64,000 bases of DNA, from positions 930,001 to 994,000 of the forward strand of contig NZ_JASDDK010000001.1 of assembly GCF_030407435.1 (NCBI RefSeq), given 5' to 3'. This DNA comes from Winogradskyella bathintestinalis (GTDB taxonomy: Bacteria > Bacteroidota > Bacteroidia > Flavobacteriales > Flavobacteriaceae). Below, in pieces: positions 55,961 through 64,000 of this stretch (position 1 is the stretch's first letter; each line of letters begins with the position of its first letter). Position numbers and translations under genes: made by a program. The notes under the pieces were generated by a model. It did no database searches. It was not told where the DNA came from and saw nothing but the letters and a program-made list of their open reading frames with translations.

Positions 55961-56703
55961 TGACTGCGATGGCACCAGAAATATGGATCTATTTTTCGTT
56001 AGCTTTAATAGGAATGGCATTTTTATACGCTAGTGTCGGTCATGGCGGTGCAAGTGGCTACATTGCTTTAATGGCAGCATTTTCATTTCCTGTGGATTAT
56101 ATAAAACCGACAGCTTTAATATTGAACATTTTTATATCTGGTATTTCATTTTGGTATTTCAAAAAGCACAATCATTTTAAGTGGCACTTATTTTATCCTT
56201 TCGCCATAACTTCTGTACCAGCCGCTTTTTTAGGAGGGTATATTACTATTGATGCTCAGGTGTATAAAGTAATTTTAGCAATTTTCCTATCTGTGGCTAT
56301 GTTCAAAATCTTGTTTTTTTCAAAAAAAAACTATGCTAATAAGACACCACATAACATTTATTTAGCCTTAATAATTGGTTTATTAATAGGTTTGTTTTCA
56401 GGAATGATTGGTATTGGTGGAGGTATTATTTTGAGTCCGATTATCATTCTTTTGGGTTGGGGTAATATGAAAGAAGCTGCGGCAGTTTCGGCGCTTTTCA
56501 TTTTTGTAAATTCCATTGCTGGTATTTCAGGTTATGCATTTAATCATTCTATTCAAATCAATTCTTTTAAATTAATTCCAATTGCTTTAGTCGGTGGTAT
56601 TTTTGGTGCTTTTTATGGAAGTCATAAAATTTCGAATACTGTTTTAAAATATATTCTTGCCGCTGTTTTATTAATTGCTTGTTTAAAACTGACCATTGTA
56701 TAG
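55960..56703 (+). CDS. TSUP family permease (TauE/SafE)
   Basis: 247-residue inner-membrane protein with about eight transmembrane segments in two repeats: GHGGASGYIALMAAF in the first and GMIGIGGGIILSPIIILLGW in the second, the paired glycine-rich motifs of TSUP. The family moves sulfite, sulfonates or other organosulfur anions. Its place inside the moco operon suggests handling of sulfite or an oxyanion tied to a molybdoenzyme (inference). Start overlaps the HTH stop by one base. Confidence 0.9.
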   Translation: MTAMAPEIWIYFSLALIGMAFLYASVGHGGASGYIALMAAFSFPVDYIKPTALILNIFISGISFWYFKKHNHFKWHLFYPFAITSVPAAFLGGYITIDAQVYKVILAIFLSVAMFKILFFSKKNYANKTPHNIYLALIIGLLIGLFSGMIGIGGGIILSPIIILLGWGNMKEAAAVSALFIFVNSIAGISGYAFNHSIQINSFKLIPIALVGGIFGAFYGSHKISNTVLKYILAAVLLIACLKLTIV

Positions 56704-56888
56704 ATGTACTATAAAAACGATATATTATATAGAGATTTAAGTGCGAGAATGCGGGCAAAACTGATTGGTTTGATTTTAGGGATGGACTTTTAATTACAGC
56801 CGAAAGTGAAAATGTTACAAGAAAGTATAACATAAATGAAGATTTAAAGCTAAAAGGAAACAAAAAAAGATTTATTAACATCCATTGA
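56704..56888 (+). pseudogene. Frameshifted small ORF inside the moco operon
   Basis: An ATG directly after the TSUP stop opens 20 codons of frame 1 (MYYKNDILYRDLSARMRAKL), after which coding-like sequence continues in the -1 frame (DWFDFRDGLLITAESENV to KKRFINIH) up to TGA at 56886-56888. Adding one base near 56762 would give an unbroken 61-residue protein that fills the gap to moaD. No family recognised. It could be an inactivated gene, a sequencing error or two unrelated fragments. Confidence 0.45.
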
Positions 56889-56941
56889 GTGCGAATTATA
56901 AGGTGTTATATCTAATAGATTTGTTCATTAAAAATAGTAAG

Positions 56942-57178
56942 ATGGCAATTATAAAATATTATGGGGCAATAGCTGAAGCTACACAATGTAACGAAGAACA
57001 TATTGCAGTAGCAGATTTGAATATTTCAGACTGTGTGGAGCTTTTAAGTGCAAAGTACAACTTAAATGCATTTGAAATCACCGTGGCATTAAATCAAAAT
57101 TTAGTGGACATAGACAGTACAATTAAATTAACAGATAGTGATGAAATAGCGTTACTACCACCATTTGCAGGAGGCTGA
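56942..57178 (+). CDS. moaD: Molybdopterin synthase small subunit
   Basis: Ubiquitin-like sulfur carrier of 78 residues from ATG 56942; a longer frame from TTG 56885 adds an atypical stretch. The C-terminus LLPPFAGG ends in the diglycine that is adenylylated and thiocarboxylated by MoeB and inserted into MoaE. It sits 3 bases before moeB. Confidence 0.95.
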   Translation: MAIIKYYGAIAEATQCNEEHIAVADLNISDCVELLSAKYNLNAFEITVALNQNLVDIDSTIKLTDSDEIALLPPFAGG

Positions 57179-57180
57179 TT

Positions 57181-58218
57181 TTGGAACGATACAAACGACA
57201 AATACAATTACCACAGATAGGAGAAACTGGTCAACAAAAACTAAAATACGCAAAAATTTTAGTAGTAGGAGCAGGTGGTCTGGGATGTACTATTTTGCCG
57301 TATTTAACGGCTGCGGGAATTGAATCCATCGGAATTATCGATGGCGATACCATTGAAAAAAGCAATTTGCAACGTCAGATTTTATATACTGAAAAAACGG
57401 TTAGCCTACCGAAAGTTGCAGTTGCAAAAGCACAATTGGAAGCTTTAAATTCTAATGTGAATTTTAAAGTTTACAACTACTACTTGTCAGGTGAAAATGC
57501 CCTTGAAATTTTTAAAAATTATGACATTATTGTTGATGCAACGGATAGCATAAAAACCAGATACCTAATTAATGACGCGTGCATCCTTACCAACAAGCCC
57601 TTTGTCTATGGATCCATTTATAGATTTGAAGGTCAGGTTTCAGTTTTCAATTATAAAAACGGCCCAACCTACAGGTGTTTGTTCAAAAATGATAAAGCCA
57701 AAACCACCAACTGTGAAGACGCCGGAGTATTAGGAACAACGGTGGGTTTTGTTGGGATGCTTCAAGCTAACGAAGTCATGAAAATGCTTTTGGAGACTGG
57801 TAATATATTATCAGGTAAAATGCTTGTATATAATACTTTAACTAACGCGCAGAACTGTTTTAACTTTAATAAAATAGAAACGAATAGTATTGACGAAGCT
57901 TTTTTTAATTCGGAATATAATACTCATAAAATTGAGGCTGCATGTTTAAGTGCGGCGATTTCAGAAAAATCAATTTTTATAGATGTAAGGGAATTACACG
58001 AAACCCCAAAAATAGAATTGCCAAATAGCTTGCAAATACCATTATCTGTACTGGAAAATGAATTAGAAAATTTAGATAAAAACCAGAGCTATGCTGTTTT
58101 TTGTCAAAGCGGAAAACGAAGTTTAGAAGCTATTAAAATATTGAAAGAACACCATTTTCAAAATGTAAAAAATATTGAAGGCGGTGTGATTTCAATTCAA
58201 AAAAAACAAGTAAAATGA
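57181..58218 (+). CDS. moeB: MoeB/ThiF-like adenylyltransferase with rhodanese domain
   Basis: 345 residues. N-terminal E1-like domain with VVGAGGLGCTILPYL, IDGDTIEKSNLQRQIL and VDATDSIKTRYLINDAC activates the MoaD C-terminus. C-terminal rhodanese domain (about 255-345) with catalytic Cys in YAVFCQSGKRS delivers sulfur, so both jobs are in one chain, like human MOCS3. The start codon is TTG (frame-conserved MERYKRQIQLP). The second zinc CxxC pair seems incomplete (only QNC visible). It overlaps moaE by 4 bases. Confidence 0.93.
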   Translation: MERYKRQIQLPQIGETGQQKLKYAKILVVGAGGLGCTILPYLTAAGIESIGIIDGDTIEKSNLQRQILYTEKTVSLPKVAVAKAQLEALNSNVNFKVYNYYLSGENALEIFKNYDIIVDATDSIKTRYLINDACILTNKPFVYGSIYRFEGQVSVFNYKNGPTYRCLFKNDKAKTTNCEDAGVLGTTVGFVGMLQANEVMKMLLETGNILSGKMLVYNTLTNAQNCFNFNKIETNSIDEAFFNSEYNTHKIEAACLSAAISEKSIFIDVRELHETPKIELPNSLQIPLSVLENELENLDKNQSYAVFCQSGKRSLEAIKILKEHHFQNVKNIEGGVISIQKKQVK

Positions 58219-58643
58219 AAAAAGTATTTATAAAAGGCCCAATTACACCGCAATTCATATCCGATGCTATAGAAAAACACCAAACCAAACACAGTATTGG
58301 GGCGCACAATATTTTTTTAGGCCAAGTAAGAGCAGATGAAATAAAAAATAAAACTGTAGCAGCCATTGATTTTACGTGTTACGAAGGAATGGCAAATCCC
58401 ATTTTAGAAGAAATTAGAGAGAAGGCGTTTGAAAAATTCAATTTAACCTGCATGCACATTTACCATAGTTTGGGTACAATAAAAGCGGGCGAGATTTGCT
58501 TTTTTGTATTTGTATCTGCAAAACACAGCAAAGATGTTTATGATGCCACAGAATTCCTCGTCAATACTGTAAAAAAGAAAGTGCCCATATTTGGCAAGGA
58601 GATTTTTGAAGATGAATCGCACCAATGGAAAGTGAATCAATAA
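58215..58643 (+). CDS. moaE: Molybdopterin synthase large subunit
   Basis: 142 residues, normal. Family blocks GAHNIFLGQVRAD, IDFTCYEGMANPILEEI, HSLGTIKAGEICFFVFVSA and the catalytic Lys-containing KKKVPIFGKEIFED are present. With MoaD it turns precursor Z (cPMP) into molybdopterin dithiolene. ATGA overlap with moeB. Confidence 0.96.
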   Translation: MKKVFIKGPITPQFISDAIEKHQTKHSIGAHNIFLGQVRADEIKNKTVAAIDFTCYEGMANPILEEIREKAFEKFNLTCMHIYHSLGTIKAGEICFFVFVSAKHSKDVYDATEFLVNTVKKKVPIFGKEIFEDESHQWKVNQ

Positions 58644-58655
58644 ATAATTAGAGTT

Positions 58656-59564
58656 ATGGTAGATATCACACATAAAATTAAAACCCTTCGAGTGGCAAAG
58701 GCAGAAGCTATTGTAAAAGTGAGCAAACAAGAAACAATTGATGCGCTCAACAATAATTCAGTACCGAAAGGAAACGTATTCGAAATGGCAAAAACGGCTG
58801 GATTATTTGCGGTAAAAACCACACACAATGTTATTCCAGATTGCCATCCCTTACCAATTGAATTCACAGCAATCGATTACGAAATAAAGGATTTAAGCGT
58901 AAAAATCAGCTTAACTATTAAAACTATTTATAAAACCGGTGTTGAGGTGGAAGCCATGCACGGAGCTTCCGTGGTGGCATTAACCATGTATGATATGTTG
59001 AAGCCTATTGACAAACAAATTGAAATTGGAAATATCAGATTAGTAGAAAAAAGTGGTGGCAAAAGCAGTTTTAATATCAAACATCGTTCACAATTAAAAG
59101 CGAGCGTAATTGTGTGTTCTGACTCTGTTTCCGAAGGTAAAAAAGAAGATAAAGCAGGAAAAGCCATTATTGAAAAATTAAAGAAAAATGATATTGAAAT
59201 CTGTAATTATGATATTATTCCTGATGAAATAGAAGAGATAAGAAGTAAAGCAATTTCGTATTCCGAAACTTCTAATCTGGTCATTTTTACAGGTGGAACA
59301 GGATTGTCTTACCGAGATGTCACACCTGAAGCTTTAGAACCAATTTTAGAACGAAGAATTCCAGGGATTGAAGAGGCTATTAGAACATACGGACAAGAGC
59401 GAACGCCGTACGCCATGTTATCAAGAAGCGTAGCAGGAACGCTTGGAGATTGCTTAATTTTGGCTTTACCAGGTTCAACAAATGGCGCAAGAGAATCCAT
59501 GGATGCCGTTTTTCCGCATCTTACGCATGTTTTTAAAATCTTAAAAGGGCAACAACACGATTAA
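58656..59564 (+). CDS. moaCB: Fused MoaC / MoaB (MogA-like) protein
   Basis: 302 residues with two consecutive enzymes. MoaC part (about 1-148): cyclic pyranopterin monophosphate synthase with VPKGNVFEMAKTAGL, IPDCHPLP and EAMHGASVVALTMYDM. MoaB/MogA part (about 155-302): molybdopterin adenylyltransferase with LVIFTGGTGLSYRDVTPE and GSTNGARESMD. The fusion is recurrent in Bacteroidota. Its stop overlaps the moaA start by one base. Confidence 0.95.
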   Translation: MVDITHKIKTLRVAKAEAIVKVSKQETIDALNNNSVPKGNVFEMAKTAGLFAVKTTHNVIPDCHPLPIEFTAIDYEIKDLSVKISLTIKTIYKTGVEVEAMHGASVVALTMYDMLKPIDKQIEIGNIRLVEKSGGKSSFNIKHRSQLKASVIVCSDSVSEGKKEDKAGKAIIEKLKKNDIEICNYDIIPDEIEEIRSKAISYSETSNLVIFTGGTGLSYRDVTPEALEPILERRIPGIEEAIRTYGQERTPYAMLSRSVAGTLGDCLILALPGSTNGARESMDAVFPHLTHVFKILKGQQHD

Positions 59565-60571
59565 TGCAAAAGGAAAGCAATATTTTAACCGATGCATTAG
59601 GTAGAAAACACAACTACCTCAGAATTTCACTTACTGAAAAATGTAATTTGCGTTGTACCTACTGCATGCCTTCTGAAGGTGTACCATTAGCACCTCGCAA
59701 GCATTTAATGGATGCCAATGAGATTTATGAAATCGCAAAAGTATTTGCGGCCAATGGTGTAGATAAGATTCGATTAACTGGTGGCGAGCCGCTGGTAAGG
59801 AAAGATTTTTCAGATATTATAAAACGTTTATCTACTTTAAACGTTAAGCTTGCTGTTACCACTAACGGTATTCTTGTGGATAGGTTTATCGAAGATTTTA
59901 AGACCTGCGGACTCAACAATATCAATGTGAGTTTAGACACCTTAAACGAAGATAAATTTAATCATATTACCAGACGAAATCAGTTTACAAAAGTCTATAA
60001 TAACATTCATTTATTAATTGCAAACGGATTTAAGGTAAAACTAAATATTGTGCTGATTAAAGGGTTTAATGATAATGAAATTATTAATTTTATTAAGATG
60101 ACCAAAGACCTACCAATTTCAATTCGGTTTATTGAATTTATGCCATTTGATGGTAACAATTGGAATAAGGAAAAGTTAGTGACACAAAGTGAAATTCTTG
60201 ACCAAACAACAAATCACTTTGGAGCAAATCAATTAATAAAGCTCGAAAACGAACAAAATTTCACCTCAAGAGATTACAAGATTTCAGGTCATAAAGGTGA
60301 ATTCGGAATTATTAGTTCTGTCAGCAATCCGTTTTGCGATGGTTGTAACAGAATCCGTTTAACGGCCAATGGGAAAATAAAAAATTGTCTATTTTCAAAT
60401 AATGAAACAGACGTTTTAACCGCTTTAAGAAACCAAGAACCTATTGAGTCCGTTATTGCCAAAGCAATTTACAAGAAACTGCCAGTACGCGGAGGTATGG
60501 ATAGTTTTGAATCTTTAAATAACCCGAAATATCATTCTAATAATAGGAGTATGATTACTATTGGAGGGTAA
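59564..60571 (+). CDS. moaA: GTP 3',8-cyclase (radical SAM)
   Basis: 335 residues, normal for MoaA. N-terminal radical SAM cluster CNLRCTYC, GGEPLVRKDF motif, and the C-terminal second cluster CDGCNRIRL with a third Cys in IKNCLF. It ends in the catalytic GG (SMITIGG). It starts the pathway with GTP to 3',8-cH2GTP. Last gene of the operon; no hairpin is seen before the convergent FGE gene 16 bases later. Confidence 0.96.
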   Translation: MQKESNILTDALGRKHNYLRISLTEKCNLRCTYCMPSEGVPLAPRKHLMDANEIYEIAKVFAANGVDKIRLTGGEPLVRKDFSDIIKRLSTLNVKLAVTTNGILVDRFIEDFKTCGLNNINVSLDTLNEDKFNHITRRNQFTKVYNNIHLLIANGFKVKLNIVLIKGFNDNEIINFIKMTKDLPISIRFIEFMPFDGNNWNKEKLVTQSEILDQTTNHFGANQLIKLENEQNFTSRDYKISGHKGEFGIISSVSNPFCDGCNRIRLTANGKIKNCLFSNNETDVLTALRNQEPIESVIAKAIYKKLPVRGGMDSFESLNNPKYHSNNRSMITIGG

Positions 60572-60587
60572 GTTTACCTCAATTTTC

Positions 60588-61715
60588 TTAGATGTTGTCT
60601 AACATGTCAACCGTTGCGACGGTTCTAAAACCAGCATGGTCAGACCCAGAATCTGGACTCATTCCCATACGCGCCGAAATTCTAAAACTCGCACAATAGG
60701 ACGCATGACATAAAAATGAGCCGCCTTTAATAATGCGTTCTTGTTGATATGGATTTGTTGGACTATATGCTGTTTGCGCACCAGTAGGATTAATTAATGG
60801 TTCTGACGTATCAATATTTTTATAATAATTTACATTAAAAAGATCACTGGTCAGTTCCCAAACATTGCCCATCATATCATAAATTCCAATACTATTGGGA
60901 TCGTAAGATTTTATGGGAGCAATCAATTCAAAACCATCGACGCTTTCATTTTTAATAGGAAATGTGCCTTGCCAAGTATTGGCATTATCATCTAAGATTT
61001 GAGGGTCATTTCCCCATGTAAATATGTTATCGGTTGCTATGCCTTGAGCCGCTGATTCCCATTCGGCTTCGGTTGGTAAACGTCTGTTGGCCCATTTGCA
61101 ATAGGCTAGGGCGTCTTCTAAAGCAATATGAACTACTGGGAAATTATCTTTTCCTAGAATGGAACTTTGTGGGCCTTCGGGATGTTTCCAATTGGCACCT
61201 ATTTTCCAGGTCCACCACTGGCTGTAATTTTCCATATTTGCAATGGCATTTATGTCTTTATTAAAAATTAAACTGCCTGGTTGCATAATAGAATCATGTG
61301 GTTTTGGTGTGCCTTCAGGAAGCTCTTTTTTCATTTCTTCCCAATCAATTGGACGTTCTGCAATAGTTACATAATCCGTGGCTTCAACAAATGCTTTAAA
61401 CTGTTTATTAGTGACTTCTGTAACATCCATAAAAAAACCATCAACCTTCACTGTATGTGCTGGCTTTTCACGCATCATGGCATATTGGTCATTTGGTTTA
61501 GCACCTTGTATAAAAGTCTTGCCATTAACCCAAACCATCCCATCTGGTGTATCAATGTTTTCAGGCTTTTCTATAAGAAGTTCATAATTTGTAGTTTTAG
61601 TAACAGACCGATTACTTTCTTCTGTTGGTAATATCTTAGTGTCGTTTTTACAAGCGAAACAAAATAATAATAACACAATAATAAGAGATTGTGATGTTTT
61701 ATAATTAGGATTCAT
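60588..61715 (-). CDS. Formylglycine-generating enzyme-like lipoprotein (SUMF1 family)
   Basis: 375 residues. Lipobox ending at C22 (LLLFCFACKN), then the FGE-sulfatase fold (about 55-370): GMVWVNGKTF, VDGFFMDVTEVTN, RRLPTEAEWE, GNVWELTSD and KGGSFLCHASYCASFRISAR. The last block keeps both copper-binding active cysteines, C336 and C341 (spacing CX4C as in human FGE, with the same numbers by chance), so a true Cys-to-formylglycine activity on sulfatases is plausible. Many FGE-fold proteins lack these. Lipid anchoring puts it at the envelope. No sulfatase gene is in the window. Confidence 0.92.
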   Translation of the reverse strand: MNPNYKTSQSLIIVLLLFCFACKNDTKILPTEESNRSVTKTTNYELLIEKPENIDTPDGMVWVNGKTFIQGAKPNDQYAMMREKPAHTVKVDGFFMDVTEVTNKQFKAFVEATDYVTIAERPIDWEEMKKELPEGTPKPHDSIMQPGSLIFNKDINAIANMENYSQWWTWKIGANWKHPEGPQSSILGKDNFPVVHIALEDALAYCKWANRRLPTEAEWESAAQGIATDNIFTWGNDPQILDDNANTWQGTFPIKNESVDGFELIAPIKSYDPNSIGIYDMMGNVWELTSDLFNVNYYKNIDTSEPLINPTGAQTAYSPTNPYQQERIIKGGSFLCHASYCASFRISARMGMSPDSGSDHAGFRTVATVDMLDNI

Positions 61716-61767
61716 TGTGTGAGTTATATTGGGGAATTTAATGTTAAGTTAGAAATTAAAACTTAAA

Positions 61768-61775
61768 CAAATATA
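61768..61775 (-). promoter_or_regulatory. -7 promoter element for the FGE gene
   Basis: On the minus strand TATATTTG matches TAnnTTTG, about 52 bases upstream of the ATG. No -33 TTG at normal spacing. Confidence 0.45.
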
Positions 61776-61902
61776 GGCATTGCATTTAAAAATCGGATAT
61801 CGTTTTAATAGTTGAAGAATATATTAGACGTGATTTTAGGACCATTGCAGCGTTAAAACAATTTCAAATTTTTAGAATACTATTCTACATATAGCTTTAG
61901 AT

Positions 61903-62856
61903 TTAAAACAATGCAGAAGCAATCGCTTTTATATTATCGCTTTTTCCCATTGAATAATAATGAAGCACCGGAACACCAGATTTTTGTAATTCCTTAGATT
62001 GGGTAATGGCCCACTCAATACCAATTTCTCTTACTTCTTTATTGCTTTTACAACCCTCCACAGCATCTATCAAATCTTCTGGTAAATCTATTTTGAAAAC
62101 TTGGGGTAATAACTGTAAGTGCCGTTTTATCGCCAATGGTTTTATACCAGGAATTATAGGCACATTGATACCTTCTGCCTTAGCAGCTTCCACAAATTCA
62201 AAATATTTTTTATTATCAAAAAACATTTGTGTTACTACATAATCGGCTCCAGCATCTACTTTTTCTTTTAAACGTTTTAAGTCGGTTTTTAGGGAAGGTG
62301 CTTCAATGTGTTTTTCAGGATAACCAGCAACACCTATACAAAAATCAGATTTATCTACAGCTTCAAGCACATCGTGTAAATATTTTCCTTTATTAAGATT
62401 TTGAATCTGACTGACCAATTCTTTGGCATATTGGTGTCCACCCTTACTAGCTTCAAAATATTGCTGGTGTTTCATAGCATCACCTCGTAAAGCCATCACA
62501 TTATTAATACCCAAATAATGACAATCGACCAATAAATATTCGGTTTCTTCTCTGCTAAATCCGCCACATAATACATGTGGAACGGTATCAATATCATATT
62601 TATGTTTTATAGCCGCGCAAATGCCAACCGTTCCAGGTCGCATTCGGGTAATTTTACGATCTAAAAGTCCTTCTTTTTCAATATAAACATACTCTTCTCG
62701 AGACGTGGTAACATCTATAAATGGCGGTTTAAACTCCATTAGTGGATCAATATTATTATATAATTGTTCAATACTATTACCTTTTTTTGGCGGAATTATT
62801 TCAAAGGAAAATAAGGTTTTACCGTTCGCGTTTTTTATATGGTCTGTTACTTTCAT
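61903..62856 (-). CDS. metF: Methylenetetrahydrofolate reductase
   Basis: FAD enzyme reducing 5,10-methylene-THF to 5-methyl-THF, the methyl donor for MetH. 317 residues from the ATG at 62856; a GTG at 62868 is the longer option. FSFEIIPPKKG near the start, VTTSREEYVYIE, RGDAMKHQQYF and VTQMFFDN are family blocks. It lies 146 bases downstream of metH on the same strand, with no clear terminator between. Confidence 0.95.
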   Translation of the reverse strand: MKVTDHIKNANGKTLFSFEIIPPKKGNSIEQLYNNIDPLMEFKPPFIDVTTSREEYVYIEKEGLLDRKITRMRPGTVGICAAIKHKYDIDTVPHVLCGGFSREETEYLLVDCHYLGINNVMALRGDAMKHQQYFEASKGGHQYAKELVSQIQNLNKGKYLHDVLEAVDKSDFCIGVAGYPEKHIEAPSLKTDLKRLKEKVDAGADYVVTQMFFDNKKYFEFVEAAKAEGINVPIIPGIKPLAIKRHLQLLPQVFKIDLPEDLIDAVEGCKSNKEVREIGIEWAITQSKELQKSGVPVLHYYSMGKSDNIKAIASALF

Positions 62857-63014
62857 AATATTGCCCACGAAGGTGGGTATCGCTTTAAATTCCCTTTAAA
62901 CTTCAAAGGGGATATATTTTCATATTTTATTTTGGCGTTACCACAAGGGTCGCGCTTTTCGTTATATCTTTTTCTCGTGCCTCAAAAAAGGATGCCACTG
63001 CAATCGCTAACGCA

Positions 63015-64000
63015 CTAATCCGCAATATTCGGACTCAACCATTTTGTGGCTTCTTCTTCAGAAATGTTCCGTCGCTTCGCATAATCTTCAATTTGATCTT
63101 CTTTAATTTTTCCTAATCCAAAATATCTCGCTTCAGGATTTCCAAAATAATAACCGCTTACACTTGCGGCCGGCCACATGGCTAAACTTTCAGTAAGTTT
63201 AACGCCTATGTTTTCTTCAACATTCAGAATTTCCCAAATGGTTGTCTTTTCTAAATGGTCTGGACAAGCAGGATAACCTGGTGCAGGACGAATGCCTTTG
63301 TAACTTTCCTTTATAAGCTCTTCGTTGGTTAGGTTTTCGTTTCGGTCATAATTCCAGTGCTTTGTTCTTACTTCTTTATGCAAGTATTCGGCAAAAGCTT
63401 CAGCAAGTCTATCGGCTAGTGCTTTAATCATTATGGCATTATAATCGTCATGTTCTGCTTCAAATTTTTCTGCTAATTCTTGAGTTCCAAATCCAGTAGT
63501 AACGCAAAAAGCTCCCATATAATCTTGTTTTCCTGTAGATTTTGGAGCTATGAAATCTGCTAAGGCGATGTTTGGTTTGCCTTTTGCTTTTTTGGATTGT
63601 TGACGGAGGGTTAGGAATTTGTGGGTCTCATTCTGTGCTTTAAGAAGTGAAATTTCAATATCATCATCATTAATTGAATTCGCTTCAAATAACCCGAAAA
63701 TGGCTTTTGCTTTTAGAAGTTTTTCATCAAAAATCCGTTTCAGCAATTTCTTAGCATCAGCAGATAGTTCGGAGGCTTGTTCGCCAACTACATCATCCGT
63801 TAAAATTGCTGGATATTTGCCATGTAAATCCCAACTCCTAAAGAATGGAGACCAATCAATAAATTCTTCAAGCTTAGTAATGTCAAAATCATCAATAATA
63901 TGAATGCCTAATTGGTCCGGTTTTACGATTTCAGACGTATTCCAATTGATTTTGAATTTATTTCTCCGAGCCTCAGAAAGGGTTAAATATTCTTTTTTCC
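63015..64000 (-). CDS. metH: Cobalamin-dependent methionine synthase, C-terminal part (cut by window end)
   Basis: The frame is open to the end of the window, so the 5' part lies beyond base 64000; the apparent TTG start at 63746 is inside the gene. The visible ~328 residues are the AdoMet-binding reactivation domain (DWSPFFRSWDLHGKYP, GIRPAPGYPACPDH, AMWPAASVSGYYF). This domain reactivates oxidised cob(II)alamin with SAM. Many Flavobacteriia carry metH as two genes, which cannot be checked here. The enzyme uses the metF product and homocysteine. Confidence 0.93.
   Translation of the reverse strand, partial: KKEYLTLSEARRNKFKINWNTSEIVKPDQLGIHIIDDFDITKLEEFIDWSPFFRSWDLHGKYPAILTDDVVGEQASELSADAKKLLKRIFDEKLLKAKAIFGLFEANSINDDDIEISLLKAQNETHKFLTLRQQSKKAKGKPNIALADFIAPKSTGKQDYMGAFCVTTGFGTQELAEKFEAEHDDYNAIMIKALADRLAEAFAEYLHKEVRTKHWNYDRNENLTNEELIKESYKGIRPAPGYPACPDHLEKTTIWEILNVEENIGVKLTESLAMWPAASVSGYYFGNPEARYFGLGKIKEDQIEDYAKRRNISEEEATKWLSPNIAD

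Noticed and set aside
62869-63014. Riboswitch or terminator between metH and metF
   Set aside because: Short inverted repeats (CCCAC/GTGGG and CCCTTT/AAAGGG) are present, but no T tract on the minus strand and no riboswitch core.

Overview
The window is chromosomal DNA from a member of the Flavobacteriaceae (Bacteroidota). The evidence is the AT-rich composition, many -7 promoter elements of the Bacteroidota form TAnnTTTG, two secreted proteins ending in type IX secretion (T9SS) sorting domains, an S46 dipeptidyl-peptidase, a one-chain glycyl-tRNA synthetase, a DUF4286 protein and SprA-like outer-membrane barrel motifs. The genus cannot be fixed from sequence alone. Most of the window is ordinary core genome. 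There is no phage, transposase, integrase or CRISPR array.

Layout. 1-6.7 kb: ahcY, a DPP11-like S46 peptidase, then a methionine-type aminotransferase and an omega-amidase separated by a frameshifted coiled-coil gene. 6.7-18.5 kb: lipoprotein, comF, glyS, a flavin monooxygenase, a 1150-residue outer-membrane barrel protein, exonuclease III and an OmpA lipoprotein. 18.8-28.8 kb: aldo/keto reductase, Lrp regulator with saccharopine dehydrogenase, DUF423, pckA, fbp, GNAT, lysC and a fused two-domain acyltransferase of the ornithine/glycine-lipid type. 28.9-40.3 kb: a mostly minus-strand run with a VOC protein, DUF1801, hydroxyacid dehydrogenase, cupin, mgtE, rsmA, DUF4286, a TPR protein, a possible 22-codon gene, serS, a vitamin K-dependent gamma-carboxylase homologue and ribF. 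40.4-47.3 kb: T9SS metalloprotease, pth, rplY, prs and tRNA-Leu(CAA). 47.3-54.3 kb: a response regulator and propeller-type sensor kinase divergent from a leucine-rich-repeat T9SS protein, followed by a decayed second copy of tRNA-Leu and its terminator. 54.4-60.6 kb: a molybdenum-cofactor operon (moeA, ModE-like HTH, TSUP permease, a frameshifted small ORF, moaD, moeB-rhodanese, moaE, moaCB fusion, moaA). 60.6-64 kb: a formylglycine-generating-enzyme lipoprotein with both active-site cysteines, metF, and the 3' part of metH running off the end.

How the genes fit together. The moco operon holds nearly the whole pathway from GTP to molybdopterin-Mo, plus a short regulator and a permease. metF, metH and ahcY are three steps of the methyl cycle, lying at opposite ends of the window. 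The aminotransferase and omega-amidase form a transamination/deamidation pair. The sensor kinase, response regulator and LRR protein look like one regulatory unit with a candidate operator (51084-51105) between the divergent genes.

The most interesting items are the tRNA-Leu relic at 54217-54333, which with the intact tRNA at 47183 brackets the two-component/LRR block; the gamma-carboxylase homologue with its probable catalytic lysine; the two-cysteine FGE; the fused lipid acyltransferase; the two frameshifted genes; the 22-codon minus-strand ORF with its own terminator; and a long palindromic intergenic element at 31.3-31.5 kb.
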